This document shows, one piece after another, positions 46,660 to 57,177 of a stretch of 64,000 nt of DNA. The translations under genes were made by a program, and so were the position numbers. Source of the stretch: Alnus glutinosa (Eukaryota; Streptophyta; Magnoliopsida; Fagales; Betulaceae). The stretch spans positions 32,615,261-32,679,260 of the forward strand of contig NC_084889.1 in NCBI RefSeq assembly GCF_958979055.1, given 5' to 3'. A model generated the notes under the pieces. It did no database searches, was not told where the DNA came from, and saw only the letters and a program-made list of their open reading frames with translations. Each line of letters starts with the position of its first letter. Position 1 is the stretch's first letter.

Positions 46660-47105
46660 AGGAAGGGGTGGCTGCCAACTTTAAGGGTGGCCGCGCGCCA
46701 CCCCCAGAGGAGGTCGGGGTGGCCGCGCGGCCACCCCCAGTGGTCGGGGGAGGCCGCGCGGCCACCCCCAGTACTCGGGGGAGGCCGCGCGGCCTTCCCC
46801 AAGGGTCGGGCGTGGCCGCGCGGCCTCCCCCAAGGGGGGTGGCTGCCAGCCGGCAGCCACCCCTCTGTTTTTTTTTAATTTCTTTTTTTATTATTTATTT
46901 AAATTATTGATATTTTATTATTTAAATGTGGGACCCACGCGTTTTTTTAGTTAACTTTTCCTGCGCGTGGGTCCCACCATTAATTTGAAAAACAGCATTA
47001 AATTTTCTCAAAACTCGGGTCAAAATCCGGGTTTTATGCGGGTGAGTGGGTTTTTTCTAAAACCCGAGTGGAATAATTATTCCACTCGGTTGCCAAACAG
47101 TTCAT
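46359..47105. mobile_element. Non-autonomous inverted-repeat element with a GC-rich palindromic core
   Basis: AT-rich flanks begin GTGCGTTTAGGTATTGAA and end TCGGTTGCCAAACAG, roughly complementary to a hAT-like GTTTGGCAAC end. Inside are a poly(A) run (46632-46657), the GC-rich array at 46680-46865 and a 14-bp-stem hairpin GTGGGACCCACGCG ... CGCGTGGGTCCCAC (46928-46978). No target duplication could be fixed. Similar flanks recur at 50056-50515. Confidence 0.45.
46680..46865. repeat. GC-rich palindromic minisatellite (GGCCGCGCGGCC core)
   Basis: Five units of about 32 bp, each centred on GGCCGCGCGGCC or a near variant and joined by CCCCCAG...CGGGG linkers. The whole can fold into several hairpins. 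Open frames through it are compositional artefacts. Confidence 0.85.
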
Positions 47106-47530
47106 TAAGGTTGGTTGGAAATGATAGTTATAAAATAAAAATGTGGTTTTCAGCATTATATTACTCTAAAATTGATCAAGATTTTTTTTTTTTTTTTTTC
47201 GCATTTTACTCTTTTGAGGACTAAAAAAGAAAAGTTAGTGGTAGAAATTATATTCCACAACAAATGAAAAGCTCATTTTCAATAATTAGTTCATGAATAA
47301 ACTATTTAAGCAATTAATTATATGGTCTAAAACAGAGCAATTGAAAGAAGTTATTTTTCTTTAACAATATTAAATCACTTTGCTGATATTTCTAAATGTA
47401 AAATACTTCAAGTATACTGTAGATGCAAAAATGCAGTAAGCGGGTAAGTGAGTGAGATCATCTAAGAATGATCCAACGATGCCCATGTACAAATGACTAA
47501 TACATTTAATTTACTATTTTAGTGCTACGT
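47106..47530. other. Intergenic, AT-rich, no gene seen
   Basis: No coding signal; a T18 run near 47180. Confidence 0.6.
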
Positions 47531-47990
47531 TGTGGCTACAAATTTTTCTTTATAAAACCCAAAAAATAAATTAAACTATTACCAATCTTTTTTGTTAATT
47601 TTCTTTTTGTTCTTTTTTTCTTCCAACGACCTGTCTATGACTTTTCGTTCTTGCCTATGAGCCACTCTTGGACGAAATTCCCTATTCTCTTTTGGCAATT
47701 CAAAAGGCCAAAAGGAATTATTTGTTGATATATTTTTTAAAGGAAAAGGTACATATATTCCTCGGACTAGGGGTGAAGAGTCCACAATTATCTAGCAATT
47801 CATTCTTCAATATTTATTGTTTTTTTCACTAGAAGTTTGGATTAATTTCTTTCGCTCTCCCATAAACTTTATAAAGAAAATACAGTGCTGGTAGCCTGGT
47901 ACCGTAGGAAATCCTTCAATTAAAATTTACGTAAGTATGATTTTGATGAAATTTAATGCCTAAGGAGTATTAATTATGAAATAACTTTAG
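47531..47990. repeat. Duplicated intron segment, copy B
   Basis: Counterpart of 24396-24830 with a few small indels. It links copy B to the TIR-NB intron of copy A. Confidence 0.75.
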
Positions 47991-48139
47991 GTGTGGTACT
48001 ATATACTCACCAATTTAGGCAGCTTATAATAATCTTTAACTAATTGAATTGGTGTTTTTAATTGACTGAAATTTTCAAACTTACCCAAAATATTACCCCC
48101 CCCCCCCCCACCCCCAAAAAAAAAAACACAATACGACAG

Positions 48140-48321
48140 GAGTAATGCTACACATCATCCTCTTGTCCTCCTTTTATCCTTCCAAAATTGATGTGGCTCT
48201 TAAAATCACCATTGGATCAAAATTCAATAATGATCTATCATAAATTCAATGGTGATTTTAAGAGCCACATCAAATTTGGGAGGACAAAAGGAGGACAAGA
48301 GGATGATGTGTAGCATTACTC
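48140..48321. mobile_element. Mutator-type MITE with perfect 9-bp target duplication
   Basis: 182 bp, GAGTAATGCTACACATCATC ... complementary end. Arms of about 75 bp pair almost perfectly around an AT-rich loop. It is flanked by ATACGACAG on both sides (48131-48139 and 48322-48330). The length of the duplication points to Mutator-type transposition. It is absent from copy A. Confidence 0.88.
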
Positions 48322-48504
48322 ATACGACAGAGATACTAATTAAGTGAATAAACAAAAACAATTAAGTGGGATGAAGCTTAATGATTGACGATGGAGGTGG
48401 GCAATGGGTATGGAGAGGAAACTTCCCTACCAAATTAAATATGACCCCAAAAAAAATCACAACACGACAGAAATACTAAGCGATTGAACAAAAACATGCA
48501 ATTA

Positions 48505-49112
48505 ATGCTCCGTTTGTTTCGACGTAAAATGATTTCGTTGTAAAATATTTTCGGCGAAATCATTTTAAAAAAAAATGATTTTCTTGAAAATATTTTACGG
48601 CGTTTGGCTCGTATGGAAACATTACGAAAGACGAAAATCAAAGTCTGACAACTGCCGCCAGAATCTGGCAACATCCGGTTGCCGCTGCTGGATTTCGACG
48701 AGCAGGTTTGGCCGAATCCTAGCCATTTTGGCCAAATTCGGCCGGAACCATCCAGATCCGTCCGAACCCCTATCATTTTGGCCAAATCCATCCAGATCCG
48801 GTCGGCTTCTGACCATAGCCGGAATCTGATGGCCGGATGTTGCCGGATTCTGGGGCCGGTTGGATTCCGACGAATGACCATTGCTAGATTCCGGCAATCG
48901 GATATCAAATGTACATATAAAGACGAAGAGTTTAATTTCAGAAAACGATTTACGATTTTGAAAATCGTAAATCGTTTTCTAAAAATTAAAGAAATTTTTT
49001 TGGTTAAACTAAAAATGATTTTCGTTGATCATTATTTTTTGTCTCTATCAAACACCATAAAATGCCAAAATCATTTTTAAAAAATCATTTTACGTTGAAA
49101 CAAACGGAGCAT
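48505..49112. mobile_element. Terminal-inverted-repeat element, about 608 bp
   Basis: Ends TGCTCCGTTTGTTTCGACGT and its near complement (about 30 bp, two mismatches), with TAA beside both ends, a possible 3-bp duplication as in PIF/Harbinger-type elements. The middle holds a GC-richer block (CCGGAATCTGATGGCCGGAT, about 48818) and a hairpin (CGATTTACGATTTTG, then AAAATCGTAAATCG, near 48947-48976). Half a relative lies at 24835-25105. No transposase. Confidence 0.65.
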
Positions 49113-49189
49113 AAAAACGTTGGATGAAGCTTAATGATTGACGATGGAGGTGGGTATGGAAAGGAAACAAAATAAAACAATTAAGCTAA

Positions 49190-49293
49190 ACGAGAGTTAC
49201 GTCTCCTATCATTCGTTAAACAGGAGTTACGTCTCCTATAACACGTTAGACAGGAATTACGTTTCCTAAATTTTATATGCTAGAGTTACGTCT
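49190..49293. repeat. Four-copy palindrome repeat (GGAGTTACGTCTCC type)
   Basis: Four units about 30 bp apart: GAGAGTTACGTCTCC, CAGGAGTTACGTCTCCT, CAGGAATTACGTTTCCT and TAGAGTTACGTCTCC. The second is a 5-base-arm palindrome. The third differs in both arms in a way that keeps pairing (GGAAT...TTTCC). Confidence 0.7.
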
Positions 49294-49472
49294 CCATGTG
49301 ATGAAGGCAATAAATTATTTTTTTTTTTTTATATATACACGTCCACACAAGAGGAAGAGGAAATAAAGTACCCTATTCCTAAGCAACCAAATTACTCATC
49401 ACCATCGGGAAAGAAAGATGAATGCAGAGTGTTCATACAAAAGGAGAGAAAAAGCGCTTGTCATAGGCATTA

Positions 49473-49785
49473 GGGAAAATTACATTTTACTCTCTCAAAT
49501 TACCATCCATTTTCAACTAGTCTCACAAACTGTCAACATTCTGACTCCGGCTCCCCAAACTATCAAAACTTTTGAAAAATGTCCAATTTGGCAAAATATC
49601 CTTATATTACCTCTGCAATGTGTCATTTTTCAATTAAAAAAATTAAAAAATTAAAACTTAAAACTTAAACTAAAAAAACTAATTTTTTTTTTTTAAAAAA
49701 AAAAAAATAGAAAGGAAGGTGTTTGGGGGTGGCGCCACCCCATTTTCCTTATTTTTATTTTAAGTGTTTTTTAGCTTACTTTTTT

Positions 49786-49827
<42 letters not shown>

Positions 49828-50000
49828 TTTTTTAATTAAAAAATGAGACGTGACATGGGTAATATAGAGATATTTCGTCAAATATGACCATTTTCAAAGG
49901 TTTTAGTAGTTTGGGAGGCCGGAGTTAGAGTGTTGACAGTTTGTGGGATTAGTTGCAAAATGAATGGTAATTTGGGGGGTTAAAATATAATTTTTCCTAT
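49473..50000. mobile_element. Long inverted-repeat MITE (Mutator-like ends)
   Basis: Left end GGGAAAATTACATTTTACTC, right end its near complement (GGGGTTAAAATATAATTTTTCC). The arms pair for about 180 bp around an A/T and (TA)n centre (49790-49824). The termini resemble those of the MuDR-like element (GGGAAAACTGCAATTTACC). No coding capacity; a target duplication is not clear. Confidence 0.6.
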
Positions 50001-50055
50001 TAATAAATAATTCAAACACATAATACTCTTAAAAATCCAACATAAATTAGAACAT

Positions 50056-50515
50056 TTATGATCCGTTTGGGAGTTGAATTTTTTAATAAGAATAATATTT
50101 TGAATCTGTTTGTAGATTTTAAGGCAATGAAAATGTGTGTTGAATAGAATTCAGATTCTTTATGAATAAATGTTGGTGTTGAATTTTGTAGATTAAAAAA
50201 AAAGTGTTTTTTAAAGGTAGGAAATGATTGGATTGTATGAAAAGTTCTGTATAATGATTGGTATTAATTTTTTATATTGAAAAAAAATATATTTTTTTAA
50301 TAATAGGAAATGATTGAATTGTATGAAAAGTTGTGCATAATAATTAGTGTTATGAAAATTAATGTTAATTATGATTGAAATAATCATGGCATTTGAATAA
50401 GGGAAATTAAAAATTAGAATATTTAAATCCGGGTTTTTATTCGGGTATATTGCGGGTTGAATGTGGGTTTCCGAATTAGAATATTGAATAATATTCAAAC
50501 CAAACAAACCTTTAA
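50056..50515. mobile_element. Relic related to the element at 46359
   Basis: Shares phrases such as AGGAAATGATTGGA, TGTATAATGATTGGTATT and CCGGGTTTTTATTCGGG with the flanks of 46359-47105. It lacks the GC-rich core. It ends near CAAACCAAACAAACC, complementary to its GTTTGGG start, so it is a decayed inverted-repeat element. Confidence 0.4.
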
Positions 50516-50829
50516 TATTTCAATTCATGCTATTTCCCCATTTCTATGGACAGACAATATAACAGATTAACAGTGGGTGCATACCAGGTTCTGAATTGGA
50601 TTCATTTTCCTAAAATTTCACACCCACCAAATACAACTATTTAACATATATAATTTCCTAAAACACACACATGTATTGAAGCCCTAAATATACATTAACA
50701 ATCATGGATTTATTGAGACAATAACTATAAAAACTCAAGTGATAAGAATTACAAGATAGTTGTTATTATAAAACTAGAAAAAAACTTTTTCTCTATAAAT
50801 AGAGTTTGAAAAAAATACAATTTAACTCT

Positions 50830-51998
50830 CCAAACCTTAATTTTCTCCTCTTCTTTCACAGCCTCTTGCTCTCCAAAAACCTCTCAAAAAGCCAATGTTT
50901 GTTTGCTGGGGGAGGGGGGCTCTATGCCCCCTCCTCCCGGTTTTTGCTTTGTCCTATTAGCCTTTTAGGGCTATAAAGGTTTTGATTCCTTCCTGGGTTG
51001 GTCCAGTGGAGGTTAGAGTTTTCCAGCCAATAGTGTTGTGAAATTTTTGTCCCTACGGACTAGATCCGGTGGTGGTTTTAGTCCCCCTAGCCCTTTTAGA
51101 CTATGGAGGTTTGTTTTTTCTTTGTATTTCGTCGTTTTTCTGTGCTTGCTTGGTAGGAATCACCCAATAGAGGTTCCAGAAAAGGAGAATCTGCCGTTTG
51201 TGTCACCGGTGGAAAGATTTGGAAGTGGTTTAGTTTCTCAACATTCTTTGGAGCCAGATCTGCTCAGATCCGCTGATCTACAGACGACACACACCCTCCA
51301 ACCATACCCATCATCATCCTTTGATCCAAACGCCGCCTTTTCCGACTAAGACGCTCACAGGTCACTGGCCCATGGTCTGCACGCGCTTGGGGTTTTCCAC
51401 CCTTTCGGCTGCACGTGTGAGCTATGCCAGTTCTGGTGGTAGCCGAGGACTTCTGGTGATCATCCACTGCAGGGGTTCTTTCGGCGACAACACGTGTGCT
51501 TCACGCGCCGGCGGTTCTTTTCTCCGACGGCCGCCTCTTTTTTTGGGTGCTTTATGGTATTTGATTTTTCTGTCCATCATTTGGTAGTTTTGCTATGTTC
51601 GTTAGTTTAACCCTGGTCATTTCTTTTTAACCCAGAATATGTGACCTACTCCCAGATCAAGCAAAGGTTTATGTTGACGTAGAGGCATCATTCTGTTGAC
51701 TAGGTTTCTTTGTAGCAACTGTCTGTGATGGTCTGAGAGTTTTCATTACCAGTTTGCTCTGTGTTCGATTAACCTGGTCCTTGGTTCTCGCCCAGAATGC
51801 GTGACCGACTCTCTCTTCAAGCAAAGGTTCATGTGAACGCAAATGCACCATTCTGTTTGGCTAGGTTTCTTTTGTTAGCAACTGTTTGTGGACTCATGAT
51901 GTGTGTACACCTATAGAGTGGTTGACTATGTACACCAATTTAGTGATTTCTTTTGGGTCATTAATGAAAGCTTAAACTCTCTTAAAAAAAAAAAAAAA
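50830..51998 (+). mobile_element. Poly(A)-ended retrosequence of unknown type
   Basis: GC-richer than its surroundings, with a run of A (51984-51998) directly after a plausible 3' UTR end (GGGTCATTAATGAAAGC). It contains a 103-codon frame (51038-51349) and a degenerate direct repeat of about 145 bp (51630-51720 against 51775-51890, CAGAATNTGTGACCNACTC). No RT or known domain was seen. It could be a truncated LINE derivative or a processed transcript. Confidence 0.4.
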
Positions 51999-52862
51999 AT
52001 CTCCTCAAACTACCATTCTTTCTCTGAATGGCTCCAAAACTACTAAAGCTTGCACTTTGACCCCCCCAAACTACCAAAACCTTTGAAAAAGTCACATTTT
52101 GGAGAAATATGCCCATAATACCCCTGCCACATGTCATTTTTCAATTCAAAAATAATATAAAAAATTCAAAAAAAAATTAAAAAATTAAAAAAAAAAAATT
52201 AAAAACTAGAAAAAACTAAAATTTTCTTTTTTCTTTTTAATTTTTAATTTTTTTTAAAATATTGCGATCTACCGGAGAACATACTGCTTCTTTCTAGCAT
52301 CGTTGTTGAGTACGATACACGCCTGTAACTCGGCGAACTCATCCTCATCTCTCCGAATGCGGACATGGCTAACTTCCTATTCTTCGATGTTTATAATATT
52401 GATCTTTCAAAGGTTATGAATGATTCAATCTGAATTTTGTATTGTTACAAACGACAAGCAAGTCTATCATCATTGTGAGGGACCTCGATCAGTTTTGGAC
52501 TGAAAAATCAACAACCGTGAGCTTATTCATTGATGTTCATATCTATTTTCCTTTCTGTGATTGGCATTCAAAACGTTGGCCAATAGCTACCTAGAGCTCA
52601 AAGATCACAAGTTTTTCTTAAGTGGAGGATATTTTCTAGAGCGGGGCGAGCTTGAGCTCGATCAAGATCAACAAGCTGATGATGTGAATTGGAACTCGCC
52701 AAACCAGGCTATAAAATCGATCATCATGGCGTTGCAAACGAACAATGACCAAAGGAGTGTCGGGAAGATCGGGTCACGGTTGAAAAATAACGCCACCCCA
52801 AACAACCACCTTTTTAAAAATAAAAAATAAGAAATAAGAAATAAAATTTTAGTTTTTTTTTT

Positions 52863-52921
<59 letters not shown>

Positions 52922-53125
52922 TTCAATTTTTTATTTTATTTTATTTTATTTTTTAATTGAAAAATAACACATGGCAAGGGTATTATGGGAATATTTTGCC
53001 AAAATGTGCATTTTTCAAAGGTGTAGTTTGAGAGGCCAAAGTGCAAGCCTTGATAGTTTGGAAGGCCATCCAAAGAAAGAGCGGTAGTTTGAAGAGCTAA
53101 ATTGTATTTTTCCTATAGAATTTTG
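51999..53125. mobile_element. Pack-MULE-like inverted-repeat element carrying a host fragment
   Basis: The left arm (CTCCTCAAACTACCATTCTTT onward) pairs with the right arm (to 53125) over about 150 bp with mismatches. The extreme left end appears lost against the poly(A) at 51984-51998. The ends belong to the same style as 49473-50000. Between the arms lies host-derived sequence (52365-52790) and a 50-bp TA microsatellite (52867-52919). Confidence 0.6.
52365..52790 (+). pseudogene. Captured AAA-ATPase fragment (BCS1-like, At2g46620-type)
   Basis: Three separated phrases match the order of plant AAA-ATPases: MANFLFFDVYNIDLSKVMND (52367), LLQTTSKSIIIV-DLDQFW with the Walker B stretch (about 52440-52505), then, after a gap where sensor 1 and the arginine finger should be, IDVHIYFPFCD and FKTLANSYLELKDHKFF (52530-52620), ending near AIKSIIMALQT (about 52710-52740). 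Frameshifts and an in-frame stop break it. The Walker A segment is not visible. It lies inside an inverted-repeat element, so it was probably captured by a transposon. Confidence 0.65.
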
Positions 53126-53274
53126 TATACAATCAAATAATCAAGCAAAGATATAGTTAAGAAAATACTTTGACATATTGATATAGGTCATAGGCCGAAC
53201 CACCTTAATTCTGTCTCTCTTTCTTGTTCTTATCTCATTCCAAAATTATGTGATCTTATATTAAAAGGAAAAAT

Positions 53275-53600
53275 GGTCTTTAGCGACAACCCTGAGTCGT
53301 CGCTAAAGCCCTTCAAATGGTCGCTATTGACTATTAGCGACTTTGGTTGTCGCTAACGTGGTTGCAAATACTCCATTGTTAAAGACTAAATAGCAACGAC
53401 TTTCAAAGTCGTCGCTGATAATGACTATGAGCGACGACAATAGCACCAAAAATTGTTACTAAAAATGCTTCTCAAATGCCGTCACTAATGATGCACACAT
53501 CAGCGATGACATTGTCGTCCCTGATTATATAAAGCAACCCTAAAGTCGTTGCTAATGATATTTGGTATATTAGCAACGATAAAAGTCATCCATAATAGTA
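53275..53600. mobile_element. Subterminal-repeat fragment of a CACTA-like transposon
   Basis: About ten direct and inverted copies of a TTAGCGACGAC-type motif (for example GCGACAACC, GTCGTCGCT). It resembles the subterminal region of CACTA elements, but no CACTA terminus or TIR was found. Low certainty. Confidence 0.4.
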
Positions 53601-54180
53601 AATTATTTTTAAAAATAAAAATGTGCCAATTGCATTGTTTTTTTGCCAATTAATATTTTGGTATGAATTATCTAAATCACATTTATTAATTTGCATAAAA
53701 GATAACAAACCAAAAATAGAATTTTGGTCTGTCCTGGGCTCACGTCTTTAAGCAATGCATCTATCTAAGTTAGAAGAAATAAGAAAGAACAAGATGAAAT
53801 TACTCAAGTGCACTCCCAGCTTGCAAATTGTTTAAGCATAACAATCATCCTCAAAACGAAATTTGATAAAACATTAGGTATTGAAATACTGAGTCTTCCT
53901 CGCCAGATTACATCTAATGGGTGCATCCAAAAATTTAACCAACCATTATTTGTATAGGCTCCAAGTCTTAAATCTAAATTTGTCAATGCTACAATTGATT
54001 CTGCATTTGTAAATTTCAATAAGTTAGAAATTCTACAAAAATCAAAATCCTTACAAAGAAGACTGAAGAATAAACAACATAAACATTTAATTTCTTGACA
54101 AATAATGCATACTATTAAAACACAAATTTAATTCTATACATGTATCAGATTAACCAAACTTGTATGGCGACTAGCCAAAG
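53601..54180. other. Intergenic, no gene seen
   Basis: AT-rich. The 71-codon minus frame at 53804-54019 resembles no known protein. Confidence 0.55.
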
Positions 54181-54192
54181 AAGCTGTATTCT

Positions 54193-54526
54193 TAACCCCA
54201 TGGGGTTGGCCTGATGGTCAGGCTTGTGACTTCTAGGGAATATTACCCCTTGAGGTCCCAAGTTCGACTCCATCTAGGTGCAAACAATCTTATGGGGCCA
54301 ACCATCCCAGTTGTGTGGGAGGGGTCTTTAGGCCTCTGACCATCTGCTGGTGTTTCAATGCTCAATGCCTGGTATGGCGTCGGATATTGAGCCGAGGATT
54401 TGTCATTGGGTCCTGGCAGGCAGTAAATACGCTCGGAAGGTTCGACTACCACCTTGGTGGGCCAATCGTTCAGCGAACGAGGTATACTGTAGCTATAGGG
54501 CCTGGGGGATACCTCGTATATAAATA

Positions 54527-54577
<51 letters not shown>
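54193..54577 (+). mobile_element. tRNA-derived SINE with poly(A) tail and 12-bp target duplication
   Basis: Pol III A box TGGCCTGATGG (54207-54217) and B box AGTTCGACTCC (54261-54271) about 50 bp apart near the 5' end, a 270-bp body and a tail of about 40 A (54537-54577). Flanks AAGCTGTATTCT at 54181-54192 and 54578-54589 match exactly. It is long for a plant SINE. The clean duplication and long tail suggest recent insertion. Confidence 0.85.
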
Positions 54578-54582
<5 letters not shown>

Positions 54583-54589
54583 GTATTCT

Positions 54590-56225
54590 GTCTAGGAATA
54601 CGTGCAAACAGTGCATCAACAATAAGGGGATAAAGATTATTGTCACAGAAAAATTATATATTAAGCAACATAAGCTCAAGACCTGTAAAATAGAACACCC
54701 ACTCACCTCAAAAAGACTTGTAGTGATGGCGGAATTGATAATTAATGCTTGTGCTAATAATAACATATGCTGAACTCAAAGACCATCCAAGTCCTCTCCA
54801 TCGCCCTCCACGACTCCAACCCTTTCTATCTTCTGCAAAGGATCCAAAAGCAAGTCTAATCAAAAGCGGGATTTGTTGTGCTACCAAATGTGCCGCTTGG
54901 AACTATTACAATGGAATCGGTCTTAGAGTGTATTTTGGCTATGTTAAACATTGTTGTAATCAATTATGCGTGCTCGGCAAGTGGCTTTGGTAAAAAAAAC
55001 AAAAACAAAAAAAAGAAAATTAGCATATACTCAATTTATGGTTTTTTTTTTAAAAAAAATTATAGGACTCTTATGGGTATTTTGATGTGGCAGATATGGA
55101 AGAAGTGGAATGTTTCATGGAAATCTACAACAACTATTAGCAATTTCTCAAGATTGCGCCTGTTCTACCACATGAGCAAACACGTGCTCCATGTATATGT
55201 ATTAAGAAAAAAAGAAAGACAGTGAGACGGATCAACTAGTCTTTAATTTGTTTCACTTGTAACAATTAATGTAAGAGTTTTGCCTATTTTATCCTATAAT
55301 GTCTGCAGCATATGTTTATTTCTTAACAATAGTTATTGATGCAGCGTGGATTGACGAGTCTTACCAGAATAAAGGAATTGAGGTAACATAAAAGAAAACT
55401 CAACCTTTGAGTATTTCTTATTGAAAAACATAAACTATGGCTTAAGCCATAGTTGTAACCCTACTAAAATATGAAATAAAAAATGACCAGCATAGAGTCG
55501 TTATGTATAAACTTACTTATATAACAAGTTTTTTAAAAGCCCTCTTCCCAACAGGAGAATGCATCACTAGAAACTAAATGAAAAGCATCCAACGACTAGA
55601 AAGAAGAGTAGGGCTGAAGATTGAAGCCAATGATGACCTTCTCAATACATCAATCTCTCATTCCCCAATACCTTAACAACGTTGCATTTCAATGTAAAAC
55701 AGAGTCAGATATTCATTGCCAACTATGCCAAATCCATATCCAACAAAACTAGATACCAACTCTAAATGCATAAAAGACCAAAAAAGTCTCCACAAAACAT
55801 CAAACAATATCCAAATTGAAGGCAAAAGACAGAGTTTAGGATCCATTGCATCTGTCTATCCAAATTCAATCAATCAAGAGGTTAGGACCCAGAAACAGGA
55901 TCATATAAATTTGAAAATGTTCCTAATCTTCTGATGTATATAAGTTACAGCCCGTGGACTGGTATTCGATGGACAAGCATAACAACTGAACACTCTACCT
56001 ATCGGATTACCAATACAAAAAGTAAAATCAGAATACTTTCCTTAGAGATAGGCCAATAACTAAATATTTAAAACATTAAAGCAACATGAGATTTACCATC
56101 CAAAAATGACTTCCTTAGGATTCAGTTTTTGGTGGGAAACTAACATATTGTGATAGTACTCAATATCCAAAGCAACCTGCAATCCCAATAAACATAAATA
56201 AAAATATCGCACACATAGACCAAAC
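54590..56225. other. Intergenic, no identified gene
   Basis: A stretch at 54760-54975 has some coding character (MESVLECILAMLNIVVINYA), but no family is recognised and no supporting exons lie nearby. The rest is AT-rich. Confidence 0.5.
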
Positions 56226-56785
56226 TGAATTTGGTCAGTTTGATCACTAAACACAATAAAATTCTACCAAAACTCATTTTGATTGCTAAAACATGACAAA
56301 TATCATTCCATAAAATTCTATCAATATAATTTGGTCGGTTTGATCTCTAAACACAATAAAACTCTATCAAAAATCATTTTGATTGCTAAAACATGACAAA
56401 TATCATTCCATAAAATTCTATCAATATAATTTGGTCAGTTTGATCTCTAAACACAATAAAACTCTATCAAAAATCATTTTGATTGCTAAAACATGACAAA
56501 TATATTTCCATAAAATTCTATCAATATAATTTGGTCAGTTTGATCACTAAACACAATAAAACTCTATCAAAAATCATTTTGATTGCTAAAACATGACAAA
56601 TATCATTCCATAAAATTCTATCAATATAATTTGGTCAGTTTGATCACTAAACACAATAAAATTCTATCAAATCTCATTTTGATTGCTAAAACATGACAAA
56701 TATCATTGCATCAAATTCTATCAATATAATTTGGTCGGTTTGATCACTAAACACAATAAAATTCTATCACATCTCATTTAGGAAA
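56226..56785. repeat. Exact 100-bp tandem repeat, about 5.5 copies
   Basis: The phrase GATTGCTAAAACATGACAAA starts at 56281, 56381, 56481, 56581 and 56681, so the period is exactly 100 bp. Each unit also has AATTTGGTCAGTTTGATC and AAACACAATAAAA. Few differences between units. Non-coding. Confidence 0.95.
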
Positions 56786-57177
56786 TACTTAATTCTATCA
56801 ATATTGATAGAATATTACAATTTCTTTTGTTTTCTATCAATATTACTATTTCCTTTTTGTTTTCTTCTTAATTTCATACTGATTTAAATCGATGAAAAAT
56901 AAAGAAGTAGGAGCGTTAAATGGCACTAGCTTGTTACACATGCAGGGAGATGTATACCGGCCCTTCATGCTACAGGTGAAACCAATTGAATAATATTTAT
57001 TAAAGAAGACAAATTTTTCAAGTGACCGAGAGGTTTGTTCTCCCTTAGCCATATATATATATATGACGCCATATATATATATATGAATGAGTTTTGCAAC
57101 AAACAAAACTGGATGGAAATGAAGAGATAGATCGAGGTAGAAAGTGGAAAAGAAACAATATTATAAATTGTACGTAC
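56786..57177. other. Sequence downstream of the CYP714-like exon, no further exon seen
   Basis: Would be the first intron if the P450 were complete. It has a TA microsatellite duplicated as CCATATATATATATATGA (57047-57085). No P450 motif (I-helix, EXXR, heme Cys) was found here or to the left. Confidence 0.5.

Noticed and set aside
46569-46910. Pro/Arg/Gly-rich frames over the GC-rich repeat
   Set aside because: They exist on both strands and in several frames because the repeat is palindromic; there is no protein-like pattern.
48435-49080. Frames on both strands in the TIR element (157 and 133 codons)
   Set aside because: The element is an inverted-repeat MITE; both frames are low complexity and read through its hairpin.
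53804-54019. 71-codon minus frame
   Set aside because: No family, no neighbouring exons, AT-rich surroundings.
54193-54290. A tRNA gene at the SINE head
   Set aside because: A and B boxes are present but no cloverleaf or acceptor stem could be formed, and the unit has a poly(A) tail and target duplication.
56226-56785. CRISPR-like array
   Set aside because: Units are contiguous 100-bp tandem copies without unique spacers, and the DNA is plant nuclear.
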